Shown here: positions 1 through 7,636 of the stretch, piece by piece | How the letters are laid out: each line of letters starts with the position of its first letter | Numbering within the stretch: position 1 is the stretch's first letter | Assembly: GCA_965279255.1 (NCBI GenBank) | Contig: OZ257146.1 | Span: forward strand, 3,720,001 to 3,784,000 | Reading direction: 5' to 3' | Source of the DNA: CAMFLJ01 sp965279255 | Lineage (GTDB): Bacteria > Actinomycetota > Acidimicrobiia > Acidimicrobiales > Acidimicrobilacustridaceae | DNA: 64,000 nt | Position numbers and translations under genes: made by a program | Notes under the pieces: model-generated | Databases searched by the model: none | Told to the model about the DNA's origin: nothing | The model's input: the letters and a program-made list of their open reading frames with translations, nothing else

Positions 1-42
1 AGGGTGGGCGGTCGAGCTGCTCCGGCTCGTTCGCTGATGGTG

Positions 43-708
43 TCACTGACGCCGAAGGCTGAGTGCGGGCAGGCCGTCGGGTCCGGCCACCACGCGGACC
101 GCACTTGGCTCGCGAAGGTTCCAGCCGGGATCCAGCTCATCAAGAACCGCGCCGCCGTTGCCTTCACGCGCGTATCGAAGCACTAGGTCCTCCCGCTTCT
201 GAACGAGCAGGTCGATACCCGTCACACTCGATCCAGAGGCGACCGGCATCTCAAGCCACGACGCTACGTCCTGGATCGTGATCACGTCCTCGCAGATGTA
301 GTCGCAGAGCGCCGCAATCTCCGCGACGCGGAAGTCGTTCGAGGGGCTGGCAGCGTCGCCTTGTCGCCACTTCCTCAGTGCTGGGACGCTGACGTGAAAT
401 ATCCGAGCGAGGTCAGTCCACGAGAACCCGAGCGAACTCAGGTATCGAAGCCGCTCGGCCAACGGTTCCTGCTTCCGTTGGGAAGTGCGTTCGAGGAGGA
501 TTTGGCGCAGCGCTCGGTCCTCGACGGCCAGGAAGTCGGCGCTCATCCCCGAGGCCGCCTCGCGGAGCATGTCCGCTCGAACCCGACCGAAGGTCGCGAT
601 TCCGAGCACGTCGGACAGCGAACGGGTGCCGGTCGGCGTTCCTACGCTGGTACTGATTGTGGTAGCGGTAGTGCTCGCTCCAGATCCACGTTGGCTGGAA
701 GTCGGCAT
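43..708 (-). CDS. Xre/MbcA/ParS-like antitoxin-type HTH protein
   Basis: 221-residue protein starting at an ATG that overlaps the stop of the upstream gene (ATGA), so the two are probably translationally coupled. Residues about 90-117 form a helix-turn-helix (LARIF..VSVPALRKWRQG). Residues 145-180 contain IQDVASWLEMPV followed by SVTGIDLL, which resembles the toxin-binding tail of the MbcA/ParS/Xre antitoxin family (normally a WL-P-G-P-LL pattern). Residues 1-30 are Ser/Thr-rich and probably disordered. Family antitoxins usually neutralise RES-domain toxins; here the partner is a TIGR04255-like protein. The HTH is seen directly; the antitoxin role is inference. It could simply be a transcription regulator of its own operon. 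Confidence 0.6.
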   Translation of the reverse strand: MPTSSQRGSGASTTATTISTSVGTPTGTRSLSDVLGIATFGRVRADMLREAASGMSADFLAVEDRALRQILLERTSQRKQEPLAERLRYLSSLGFSWTDLARIFHVSVPALRKWRQGDAASPSNDFRVAEIAALCDYICEDVITIQDVASWLEMPVASGSSVTGIDLLVQKREDLVLRYAREGNGGAVLDELDPGWNLREPSAVRVVAGPDGLPALSLRRQ

Positions 709-1517
709 CAGGCCCCCTTGTAGATAGCCACCAGCTTTGGCAGCGAGACGACGTTGAAGATGTGCCGAAGTGGTGTGTGAAGTCGCCGGCAGACCTGATC
801 GATGTCGACGGCGGTAAACGAGGGGACTTCGTCGGTGGGTTCCCACCAGCTGTCGGAGTCAAGGAGGAAGAACGGTCCCGGCTGTACGGGGCTCTTCCGC
901 CGGGTAGGCCCGTTGGGGTCCACCGCGTAGCCATCCTGAGGTCCATACCGCAGTTGAAGAAGCTGATCAGGCCCAGTGGAGTACTGGACCAGGCCTTGCC
1001 ATCCCTTCGGCTGGAGACCCGTCTTCTCGAGGAACTCGGGCTGGGCGGTAGCTAGAAGGTGGTTGTCGATGTAGCCGGACCAGTCGCCGGGCAACGAGTC
1101 GACGGAGTCCACCCGGATCTCATCGATGTAACGCAGTCCGACTCGTAGGATCCCGTCAGGCGCTAGGAAACTCTCGATGGCAGCCATCGATGTCGAGGCC
1201 AGTTCAAGGAACCTCGTGAACCCCGTGTAGCTCGTGGTTTCGAGAACGGCCCCACCCGGCGTGACGGCGAGTGCAGTGGTGCGGTCACGCGTCGTGAAGC
1301 GCAGAACATTCGAACGTGGCGAGAACTTCGGTCCGTCTGGCCCGACAGCAAAGAGGTCCTGCACGGTGCTCTCGGCTAGGGGCAAGACGTCGTGCAGCGC
1401 CTCTCGGAGACCTAACTCGGCCGCTCCGCCGGGGCGTGACGGCAACTCTGGATACTTGACCTCGAGCACCGCGAGCACGAGAGGTGCGCCCGGAAGGCCA
1501 GTTGGCTCATTCGTCAA
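708..1517 (-). CDS. TIGR04255-like protein of unknown function
   Basis: 269 residues from a TTG at 1517 preceded by AGGAG seven bases upstream; the open frame extends further upstream but reads as low-complexity Arg-rich shadow, so this start is preferred. The N-terminus (GAPLVLAVLEVKYPEL) and the mid-region (LRVGLRYIDEIRV, then a C-terminal LRHIFN stretch) match the general pattern of the sporadically distributed TIGR04255 family, whose biochemical role is unknown. No signal peptide, membrane helix or obvious catalytic motif is visible. It is the first gene of a two-gene unit with an antitoxin-type HTH protein, which suggests a toxin-antitoxin or defence function, but nothing in the sequence proves it. 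Confidence 0.6.
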   Translation of the reverse strand: MTNEPTGLPGAPLVLAVLEVKYPELPSRPGGAAELGLREALHDVLPLAESTVQDLFAVGPDGPKFSPRSNVLRFTTRDRTTALAVTPGGAVLETTSYTGFTRFLELASTSMAAIESFLAPDGILRVGLRYIDEIRVDSVDSLPGDWSGYIDNHLLATAQPEFLEKTGLQPKGWQGLVQYSTGPDQLLQLRYGPQDGYAVDPNGPTRRKSPVQPGPFFLLDSDSWWEPTDEVPSFTAVDIDQVCRRLHTPLRHIFNVVSLPKLVAIYKGA

Positions 1518-1624
1518 GGGCTTGCTCCTGTAACCAAATCTGTAACTGCTTCTTGTACTGACGCTACCCCAGCTAACTCGGACCGACACGGCAGCCCAGT
1601 ACGAGCTCCTCGTCCCAGGCGGAG

Positions 1625-1820
1625 GTGCACGCCACGTTGCGCCGCCGCGCCGCCGCGGCCGGCATGTCGCTCCAGGAGTACCTGCTGGCCCACCTCGAGC
1701 AGGAGGCGGCCCTCGCCCACCCTCGACGAGGTGCTCGACCGCGCCGGTGGGCGCTCGGGCGGCCGCGCTCCACTCACGAGCGCGGTCGACGCGGTGCGCG
1801 CCGATCGCGACGCCCGTTGA
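1625..1820 (+). pseudogene. FitA/VapB-type antitoxin relic with frameshift
   Basis: In one frame the DNA encodes VHATLRRRAAAAG then MSLQEYLLAHLEQEA, the ribbon-helix-helix core of FitA/VapB antitoxins. Around position 1715 the frame is lost by a net one-base insertion. The expected tail (TLDEVLDRAGG, ending AVRADRDAR) continues in the next frame and stops at TGA 1818-1820, overlapping the VapC start exactly as an intact pair would. No ATG or clear N-terminal strand is present upstream; a VRAP tetrapeptide near 1599 in a third frame hints at further damage. Either a decayed antitoxin or, less likely, an assembly error. Confidence 0.65.
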
Positions 1821-2206
1821 TCGTCGTCGATGCCAGTGTCGTCGTGACCGCCCTCGCCGACGACGGCCCCGACGGCGATCGCGTCCGGAGTCGGCTCCGC
1901 GCCGAGCAGCTCGCGGCACCGCACCTTCTCGACCTCGAGGTCGTCTCGGCCTGGAGACGGCTGGTCGCAGCCGGTGCCCTCGACGAACGGCGGGCGGCCC
2001 TTGCGCTCGACGATCTCTGCTCTCTGCGGATCCAGCGCGCCCCCCACGACCCGCTCGTGCCTCGCTGTTGGGAGGTGCGTCACAACCTGACGACCTACGA
2101 CGCCGCCTACGTCGCGTTGGCCGAGCTGCTGCAGATCGACCTGCTCACCGCTGATCGTCGCCTCGCGGAGGCGCCGGGCATCCGCTGCGGGGTCGAGCTG
2201 CTCTGA
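1817..2206 (+). CDS. vapC: VapC-like PIN-domain ribonuclease toxin
   Basis: 129 residues from a TTG that overlaps the stop of the antitoxin relic (TTGA). The PIN acidic residues are all present: D5 in IVVDASVVV, E41 in LLDLEVVSAW, D95 in TTYDAAYVAL and D113 in LLTADRRLA. Family members are Mg-dependent RNases that cleave tRNA or rRNA and are inhibited by the paired antitoxin. Because the upstream antitoxin is frameshifted, this toxin appears unpaired locally. It may be poorly expressed, inactive for other reasons, or controlled by an antitoxin elsewhere. The alternative GTG at 1625 would make a read-through chimera and is not credible. Confidence 0.85.
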   Translation: MIVVDASVVVTALADDGPDGDRVRSRLRAEQLAAPHLLDLEVVSAWRRLVAAGALDERRAALALDDLCSLRIQRAPHDPLVPRCWEVRHNLTTYDAAYVALAELLQIDLLTADRRLAEAPGIRCGVELL

Positions 2207-2210
2207 CCGG

Positions 2211-2630
2211 TCAGCCGAACTGGAGGAGCTCGAAGCTGAGGCCGCCGGCGGTGACCTCGGTGAGCCACATCGGGGTGCCGTGCAGGGTGGTGCTCTCGAG
2301 CGGCCCCCGCACCTCGAAGCCGGCCTCGGTGGCGAGCGTTGCGGCGGCAGTGGCGTCGCGGTTCACCACGGCCAGCAGTCGCAGCCCGGGCCGCACCGAA
2401 CCGATCAGGTGCTCGGGGATCTGGAGCAGGTCGAGGGCACCCGGGCTCTCGCCCACGAATGCGGCGCGCACCGGGCCGGTGAGGCCGGTCCAGCCGAAGA
2501 GCCGCTCGGCGATGTCGGCGGCCACGTCGTAGGGCGCCACCGTCGACAGGCCGGCGACCTCGGTGCAGAGGCGCACGGCCGCGTCGATGTCGTCGGTGAA
2601 CACCACGGTGTGGGAGAGCGACCGGGGCAT
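2211..2630 (-). CDS. VOC (glyoxalase-fold) family protein
   Basis: 139 residues. The sequence has paired beta-alpha-beta modules typical of the vicinal oxygen chelate superfamily: HTVVFTDDIDAAVRLCTEVAGL near the N-terminus and a C-terminal GLSFELLQF strand carrying the usual Glu ligand. An early His lies in LSHTVVF. Substrate cannot be told; the superfamily includes glyoxalases, dioxygenases and resistance proteins. The ATG is two bases after the stop of the NTF2-like gene at 2633, so they form one transcription unit, downstream of the aminotransferase. Confidence 0.75.
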   Translation of the reverse strand: MPRSLSHTVVFTDDIDAAVRLCTEVAGLSTVAPYDVAADIAERLFGWTGLTGPVRAAFVGESPGALDLLQIPEHLIGSVRPGLRLLAVVNRDATAAATLATEAGFEVRGPLESTTLHGTPMWLTEVTAGGLSFELLQFG

Positions 2631-2632
2631 CG

Positions 2633-3001
2633 TCAGACCTTCACGTAGCCGAGCTTCTCGCAGATGCGCCCGTCGCGGACCCGCAGCAGGTCGACGCCGC
2701 GGATCACCCGCTCGCCGTCGACGAAGCGCCACTGCTGCACGACCAGGTCGCCGGCGGCGGTGGTCGCCTCGGTCTCCATCGACGCGCCGGCCACCTCGAA
2801 GCTGGGGCCCCACACCCGACGCAGCTCGTCGCGGCCCTGCACCCGGGCGCCGTTGACGCCGGGTCGGGCCGACTCGAAGACGCAGTCGTCGGTGACGAGG
2901 GCGAGGGTGGTCTCGAGGTCCTGGGCGTCCCACGCGGTGGCGAAGGCGGCAGCCACCTCGAGCGGGTCGGCGTCGGGTTCCGGCAGGGGAGCGGGGGCCA
3001 T
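2633..3001 (-). CDS. NTF2-like / SnoaL-like protein
   Basis: 122 residues with the NTF2-like cone fold signature: an N-terminal helix pair (DPLEVAAAFATAWDAQDLETTLALVTDDCVF) and alternating strands ending in VDLLRVRDGRICEKLGYV. Such proteins are small-molecule isomerases/hydrolases or binding proteins; no specific catalytic set is evident. A TAGGCT box lies six bases before the ATG, giving a likely leaderless transcript of its own, although the box sits inside the end of the aminotransferase gene upstream. It is followed at once by the VOC gene. Confidence 0.75.
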   Translation of the reverse strand: MAPAPLPEPDADPLEVAAAFATAWDAQDLETTLALVTDDCVFESARPGVNGARVQGRDELRRVWGPSFEVAGASMETEATTAAGDLVVQQWRFVDGERVIRGVDLLRVRDGRICEKLGYVKV

Positions 3002-3010
3002 CGGCCGAGC

Positions 3011-4252
3011 CTACGATCCCGCCGCGCCGCGGCGAGCGGCCCGCAGGGCCCGGCCCAACGCGGCGATGCCGGGCTCGATGTCGGCGTCGGGCACCTGGAT
3101 GGGGGAGAGGCGCACGTGGTGGGCGGCGTCGGTGCCGTCGCCGAAGCGATCGCCGGCCCGCACGGCGATCCCCGCCTCCGCGGCAAGTGCACGCGCCTCG
3201 GCCCAGTCGACCTCGTCGGAGATGCGGAGCCAGAAGTAGAAGCCGCCGCTGGGCTCGCGGAACGACACGAGGGGCTCGCAGTGCTCGCGCAGCGCGGCGG
3301 TGGTGACGTCGCGCTTGTGGCGGTACCGCGCCCGCAGTTCGGTGACGTGGCGGTCGAAGGCGCCGCTGGTGCAGTAGCGCTCGAGGGCACGGGCCAGCAG
3401 GGCGCTCACGGCGAAGTCCTGCCGCACCTGCACGAGTCCGTCGATCGCCGTCGGGTGCCCGGCCACCCAGGCCATGCGCAACCCCGGGGCCACGTACTTG
3501 GAGAAGCTGTCGGACTGGATGACGACACCGTGGTCGTCGTAGGAGCGCAGGGTGGGCGGGGGCGGCGAGTCGTAGGGGAAGTCGTAGTAGCAGTTGTCCT
3601 CGAGCACCATCAGCCGCTGCTCGGTGGCGAGCTCGACGAGGGCCCGGCGACGGTCGTCGGGCAGCACCGTGCCGGTGGGGGCGTGGAAGGTGGGGATCGT
3701 GTAGATCACCTTCGGTGTGACGCCGGTGGCCCGCAGCTCGTCGAGCACCCGGGGCAGCTCGGCCACGACCATGCCGTCGTCGTCGAGCGGCACGGTGGCG
3801 ATGGTGGCTCCGGTGGCGGCCATGAAGCGCCGGGTGTGGGGGTAGGTCGCCTCCTCCACCACTGCGGCGTCGCCCGGTCCGAGGAAGGCGTTGGCGGCGA
3901 GGGCCAGCCCGTCGGTCGAGCCGTTGACGAGGGTGACCCCCGAGGCGTCGATCGGGCGGCCGTCGCGGGCCGACAGGCGCCGGGCGAGCTCGGTGCGCAG
4001 ACCGAGGTGGCCGTACTGCATCTCCTGGGCCCCGCCGGCGCCGAAGTAGCGCAGCGCCTGGTCGCCGTCCTCCACGAGGGTCTCGTCGAGGCAGCGCCGC
4101 AGCTCGTCGATCGGGAACAGCGTCGGGTCGGGCAGCCCCTGGTCGAAGTTGATCGCCACGTCCTCGGCGGGGCCGCTGCCGCGGGGCGGGCCCCACTGGC
4201 GCGCCCGCGCCGAGAGCAACGCAGCGATCTCCCCGGAACCCCCACCGTCCAT
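3011..4252 (-). CDS. PLP-dependent aminotransferase (class I/II, LysN/MocR-like)
   Basis: 413 residues. The PLP-lysine lies in DSFSKYVAPGLRMAWVAG. Other fold-type I landmarks are the glycine-rich VNGSTDGLALAANAF segment, the NCYYDFPYD segment (Asp binding the PLP nitrogen) and a C-terminal HHVRLSP arginine that would bind the substrate carboxylate. There is no N-terminal GntR domain, so it resembles free-standing 2-aminoadipate/aromatic aminotransferases rather than MocR regulators. The amino-acid substrate is not determined. The ATG follows TACCGT by six bases, a leaderless-type start. The NTF2-like and VOC genes lie just downstream on the same strand. Confidence 0.88.
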   Translation of the reverse strand: MDGGGSGEIAALLSARARQWGPPRGSGPAEDVAINFDQGLPDPTLFPIDELRRCLDETLVEDGDQALRYFGAGGAQEMQYGHLGLRTELARRLSARDGRPIDASGVTLVNGSTDGLALAANAFLGPGDAAVVEEATYPHTRRFMAATGATIATVPLDDDGMVVAELPRVLDELRATGVTPKVIYTIPTFHAPTGTVLPDDRRRALVELATEQRLMVLEDNCYYDFPYDSPPPPTLRSYDDHGVVIQSDSFSKYVAPGLRMAWVAGHPTAIDGLVQVRQDFAVSALLARALERYCTSGAFDRHVTELRARYRHKRDVTTAALREHCEPLVSFREPSGGFYFWLRISDEVDWAEARALAAEAGIAVRAGDRFGDGTDAAHHVRLSPIQVPDADIEPGIAALGRALRAARRGAAGS

Positions 4253-4320
4253 CGAGCGACGGTACCAGCGCCGTCAGCGGCGGCCGGACGGGCGGTGGTG
4301 GTCCGTGGGCGGCCCGACCG

Positions 4321-4638
4321 TCACGGCGCGGTGAGGGGCGCCTCGGCCACCAGGGCCTCCGCGACGGAGGGGCGCGGCCGGTAGCGCATGGCGACCGCGA
4401 TGGTCGTGGCCCCGACGGCGGCGGAGAGCGCGTTGCACACGATGAGGGCCGGATCGCGCAGGGCGACCCCGTAGGAGAACCAGAGCACGAACCCGACGAG
4501 GAGCACCCTCAGGTAGCCGAGCGACACCCCGGCCGACGACCGGGCGCGCACCATGGCGCGGATCTGGAGGAGCGGGGCGATCGACATGATCACGCCCCAC
4601 GAGCCCGCGATGAGCGCGAGCAACGACACGGTTGACAT
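4321..4638 (-). CDS. SemiSWEET-type sugar transporter
   Basis: 105 residues with three hydrophobic helices in one MtN3/PQ-loop repeat: TM1 about 5-24 ending in a PLLQI (PQ-loop position), TM2 around 39-58 (GYLRVLLVGFVLWFSYG) and TM3 around 63-85. SemiSWEETs dimerise in the cytoplasmic membrane and move sugars down their gradient. The conserved Asn (IVCNALSA) in TM3 and the Trp in TM2 are present. AGAGGAAG lies just before the ATG. A short leaderless open frame (4679-4750) lies upstream on the same strand and may be a leader peptide. Confidence 0.8.
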   Translation of the reverse strand: MSTVSLLALIAGSWGVIMSIAPLLQIRAMVRARSSAGVSLGYLRVLLVGFVLWFSYGVALRDPALIVCNALSAAVGATTIAVAMRYRPRPSVAEALVAEAPLTAP

Positions 4639-4678
4639 GGAACTTCCTCTGCATCTGAGCGGATCGGACGGGGGCCGG

Positions 4679-4750
4679 TCAGCGATGCGGGAAGTCGCGT
4701 CGGAAGAGGTCGTCGCCGAAGAGCGGCATCATCCGATCGAGCGTGTCCAC
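4679..4750 (-). CDS. possible 23-residue leader peptide
   Basis: GTG-started frame encoding a 23-residue peptide (starts MDTLDRMMPLFGDD, ends FPHR). A TAGGTT box is exactly six bases before the GTG, the same leaderless arrangement seen for many confirmed genes in this window. It ends 40 bases before the SemiSWEET ATG on the same strand. No similarity is recognised. It might be a true small protein, a leader that influences SemiSWEET translation, or simply the 5' part of a leader mRNA with a fortuitous frame. Confidence 0.35.
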   Translation of the reverse strand: MDTLDRMMPLFGDDLFRRDFPHR

Positions 4751-4818
4751 GGGAACAACCTAGCGGGGCCTGCCGCCGGCCCCACGGGTGCGGTGGGTCG
4801 GTCGTCACCAGGGGCGCG

Positions 4819-4852
4819 CCGGGTGGTGGCCCTCGTGAGGGCCACCACCCGG
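4819..4852. repeat. perfect 15-bp inverted repeat
   Basis: Arms CCGGGTGGTGGCCCT and AGGGCCACCACCCGG separated by CGTG. The predicted hairpin is very stable but has no following T-run and lies between the 5' ends of two divergent genes, so an insulator or mRNA-leader structure is as likely as a terminator. Confidence 0.6.
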
Positions 4853-4975
4853 GCCGGCGGCAGGGGGGAGCTGCCGCGATCACCGACGGGATCTCTCGTG
4901 CCGTGTTCGCGCCGCCGGAGGTTCCCGCCCTCCGCGGCCCTGGAGCGAGTGGACACCCCTCGCCCTTCACAGCGT

Positions 4976-4991
4976 AGTGACAAAGGTCACA
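4976..4991. promoter_or_regulatory. CRP/GlxR-like binding site
   Basis: AGTGACAAAGGTCACA matches the GTGA-N6-TCAC core of the CRP/FNR family consensus (TGTGA-N6-TCACA) at all core positions. It lies about 110 bases upstream of the zinc-ribbon gene. Single-site evidence only. Confidence 0.4.
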
Positions 4992-5100
4992 AGAGAGTGG
5001 TCATTTCCGATAAAGCCCCCGGACGGGCCACGGCCACCGGCATCGGCCCCGGGGCCACAATCGCTTCAGGCCGACCGCTTCGTTGCCGAGGGAACCTTCC

Positions 5101-5703
5101 ATGGCCAGCGACACGCCCGTCCACCGCCCGACCGTCCCGGTGTCGATGCCGCGGTGCCCGATCTGTGGCGTCGAGCTGCAGCTCGGGAGCTCCGGCGCCC
5201 TCGATCGCTGGAGCTGCACTGCGGGCCACGGACTGGCCATGACCGTCTCTGAGTCCTACGAGCAGCTCCAGGAGGACGAGATCGGCCGCCTGTGGCAGCT
5301 CGCCCGCGACGCGGCGGACGGCCCGCTGCCGAGCCCGTTCGACGGCCTGCCGATGCGCCGGTTCTCGCTGCCGTTCGACGCCGACGAGGTCCCCGAGGGC
5401 GAGTCCGGCGACGGCCCCGACGTCGGCTCGGTGGAGATCGACGTCGACGTGGCGAACCAGTTCGTCTGGTTCGACGCCGGCGAGCTCGAGGAGCTTCCGG
5501 TCGACCTGCCCGACGCCGAGCCCTCCCCCGAGGAGCTGGCCAAGGTCGCCGAGATCGCCGCCCAGTTCGGTGCCGGCATCGAGGCCGCCGCCCACGAGCG
5601 CCAGGCCGACGACCTCTCCGAGCAGCTCTACCGCCGGGTCGCCCGCCACCCCGGCGCCCTGAGCACCCTCGACCGCGTCGGGCGCACCCTCACCGCGTAC
5701 TGA
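5101..5703 (+). CDS. zinc-ribbon protein of unknown function
   Basis: 200 residues. An N-terminal zinc knuckle CPIC (residues 18-21) pairs with a downstream Cys/His set (SCTAGHG near 39-45), as in zf-TFIIB-type proteins. A second half contains IDVDVANQFVWFDAGELEELP, the motif seen in actinobacterial TFIIB-like zinc-finger proteins (a D.C...W.D.GEL variant without the cysteines). The C-terminus is an acidic helical region. ATG 5101 is preceded by GAGGGA seven bases upstream; the earlier TTG at 5083 has no such signal. Function is unknown. It is followed by the glutaminase fusion but separated by a promoter-like TACGTT. Confidence 0.7.
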   Translation: MASDTPVHRPTVPVSMPRCPICGVELQLGSSGALDRWSCTAGHGLAMTVSESYEQLQEDEIGRLWQLARDAADGPLPSPFDGLPMRRFSLPFDADEVPEGESGDGPDVGSVEIDVDVANQFVWFDAGELEELPVDLPDAEPSPEELAKVAEIAAQFGAGIEAAAHERQADDLSEQLYRRVARHPGALSTLDRVGRTLTAY

Positions 5704-5788
5704 GTCGGGGCCGGGCATCCGCCCGGGCCCACCGGTTGGCTACGTTGCCTCCGTCCGACGACCGCCGGGCACAGCAGGAGAGGGAGCG

Positions 5789-7630
5789 ATGCCGACGTCC
5801 GCCATGGAGGCCTGCCTGGGCCAGGTGCACCGCGACCTGGCCGACGACCTCGAGGGCGAGGTCGCGTCGTACATCCCGGAGCTGGCGAAGGTGGAGCCCG
5901 ACCACTTCGGCCTCTCGCTCGCCACCCTCGACGGCCACACCTACGGCACCGGCGACGCCGGCGTGGCCTTCACCATCCAGTCGATCTCGAAGCCGTTCGT
6001 CTACGGCCTGGCCCTCGACGACCACGGAGTCGAGCACGTCCTCGAGCGCGTGGGCGTCGAGCCCTCGGGCGACGCCTTCAACTCGATCGTCATGGACGAG
6101 CGCAACAACCGTCCGCTGAACCCGATGGTCAACGCCGGTGCCATCGCCTGCGCCGCCATGGTGAAGGGCGACGGGCTCGACGAGCGCCGGCAACGGGTGC
6201 TCGACACCTTCGCCCGCTACGCCGGTCGGCCCCTCACCGTCGACTGGGAGGTCGCCGAGTCCGAGCGCCGAACCGGCCACCGCAACCGGGCCATCGCCTA
6301 CCTCGAGCTGAGCACCGGGATGATCGACGAGCCGGTGGAGGAGCACCTCGACCTCTACTTCGAGCAGTGCTCCATCCTCGTCACCGCCGAGGACCTGGCG
6401 ATGATGGCCGCCACCCTCGCCAACGGCGGCGTGAACCCCCGCACCGGCGAGCGGGCGCTGAAGGCCGAGAACGTGGCCCGGGTGCTGGCGGTGATGGCCA
6501 CCTGCGGGATGTACGACTGGTCCGGTGAGTGGATGTACCGCATCGGGCTACCGGCCAAGTCCGGCGTGGGGGGCGGCATCATCGCCGTGCTCCCCGGCCA
6601 GATGGGGCTCGGCACGTTCTCGCCCCGCCTCGACGAGTTCGGCAACAGCATCCGGGGCGTGAAGGCCTGCGAGGCCGTGGCCGACACGCTCAACCTGCAC
6701 CTGCTCGACGCCACCGCCACCGCCGCTCCGGTGATCACCCGCACCTACACCGCGGCCCAGGTCTCGTCGAAGCGCATGCGCGGCCGCGCCGACGCCGAGC
6801 TCCTGGCCGCCTCCGGCGCCGCGGTGACCGTGCTGCAGCTGCAGGGCGACCTGTTCTTCGCCACCGCCGAGAAGCTGGTTCGCACGGTCGAGCGGCTCGG
6901 CCCCGACACCCTGGTGGTCGTGCTCGACGCCCGCCGGGTGGGTCGCGCCACCGCCGGGGCGGTGGCCCTGCTGCACGCGTTGCGCGACGACGACCGGGTG
7001 GCCGCCACGGTGGTGCTGGCCGGTGCCCCCGAGACCCTGCTCGACGCCCTGGCCGCCGACGGCGGTGCGTGGCCCGACGAGCACCTGCTGCCCGACGTCG
7101 ACCTGGCCCTCGAGCTCGGAGAGGACGTCGTGCTGGCCGATGCCGGTCGGGGCGTCGATGGTGCCGGCGTCGACGAGCTCGGCCTCGACGGGATCGACCT
7201 CTTCGCCGCGCTCGACGCCGACGACCGGACGGTTCTGGGCGAGCTGCTGGTCACCGAGACCTACGCCTCCGGGGAGCTGATCCTCCGTGAGGGCGAGCCG
7301 GCCGACCGGCTGTGCCTGCTGGTGAGCGGCAGTGCGACGTTGCGGATCGACCTCGAGGACCACGTCGACGGGGTCGACCGCACCCGGCGGCTGCGCAGCT
7401 TCGGCCCCGGCACCGTGTTCGGTGAGGCCGCCGTGCTCGAGGGCGGCCTGCGCCCGGCCCACGTGGTGGCCGACACCGACTGCGTGGTCTGGTCGCTGCC
7501 GATCGCCGCCCTCGACGAGCTCGAGACCGTGCGCCCCGAGGTGCACACCCATCTGCTCGCCGCTCTCGGTCGCAACCTCTCGCAGCTGCTGCACCGGGCG
7601 GTCGAGGAGATCCGCGCCCTCGACACCTGA
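5789..7630 (+). CDS. glsA: glutaminase A with STAS and cyclic-nucleotide-binding domains
   Basis: 613 residues in three modules. Residues about 20-305 are a serine-dependent beta-lactamase-fold glutaminase (L-glutamine to glutamate plus ammonia); the catalytic S65-x-x-K68 pair is in QSISKPFVYG, with further signature stretches NPMVNAGAI and SGVGGGI. Residues about 330-445 form a STAS-like domain (VTVLQLQGDLFF). Residues about 465-595 form a cNMP-binding domain (EGEPADRLCLLVSGSATL, then FGEAAVLEGGLRPA, close to the phosphate-binding cassette). Bare glutaminases are about 310 residues, so the C-terminal half is probably regulatory. AGGAGAGGG precedes the ATG. The fusion type is known in actinobacteria; the controlling ligand is not evident. 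Confidence 0.92.
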   Translation: MPTSAMEACLGQVHRDLADDLEGEVASYIPELAKVEPDHFGLSLATLDGHTYGTGDAGVAFTIQSISKPFVYGLALDDHGVEHVLERVGVEPSGDAFNSIVMDERNNRPLNPMVNAGAIACAAMVKGDGLDERRQRVLDTFARYAGRPLTVDWEVAESERRTGHRNRAIAYLELSTGMIDEPVEEHLDLYFEQCSILVTAEDLAMMAATLANGGVNPRTGERALKAENVARVLAVMATCGMYDWSGEWMYRIGLPAKSGVGGGIIAVLPGQMGLGTFSPRLDEFGNSIRGVKACEAVADTLNLHLLDATATAAPVITRTYTAAQVSSKRMRGRADAELLAASGAAVTVLQLQGDLFFATAEKLVRTVERLGPDTLVVVLDARRVGRATAGAVALLHALRDDDRVAATVVLAGAPETLLDALAADGGAWPDEHLLPDVDLALELGEDVVLADAGRGVDGAGVDELGLDGIDLFAALDADDRTVLGELLVTETYASGELILREGEPADRLCLLVSGSATLRIDLEDHVDGVDRTRRLRSFGPGTVFGEAAVLEGGLRPAHVVADTDCVVWSLPIAALDELETVRPEVHTHLLAALGRNLSQLLHRAVEEIRALDT

Positions 7631-7636
7631 GTGCGC

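Larger units (their letters stand above)
4751..5100. other. 350-base intergenic region between divergent genes
   Basis: No convincing protein gene. It holds the TAGGTT box for the leftward SemiSWEET transcript (4757-4762), a strong inverted repeat (4819-4852), a CRP-like dyad (4976-4991) and the leader of the rightward zinc-ribbon gene. The rest is GC-rich sequence with no further recognised signal. Confidence 0.5.

Noticed and set aside
1625..2206. 193-residue antitoxin-VapC fusion protein
   Set aside because: The Arg-rich middle (about residues 30-64) is the wrong frame of the antitoxin tail. The correct tail is found in the adjacent frame ending at the toxin start, so it is a frameshift, not a fusion.
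2211..4196. 661-codon frame joining the VOC gene to a long upstream part
   Set aside because: The upstream portion is a shadow of the NTF2-like and aminotransferase genes. Only the last 139 codons are a credible protein.
4639..5100. tRNA or small RNA gene in the longest gene-free stretch
   Set aside because: No T-loop GGTTCGAATC-type sequence, acceptor pairing or CCA end was seen. The hairpin at 4819-4852 alone is not evidence for an RNA gene.
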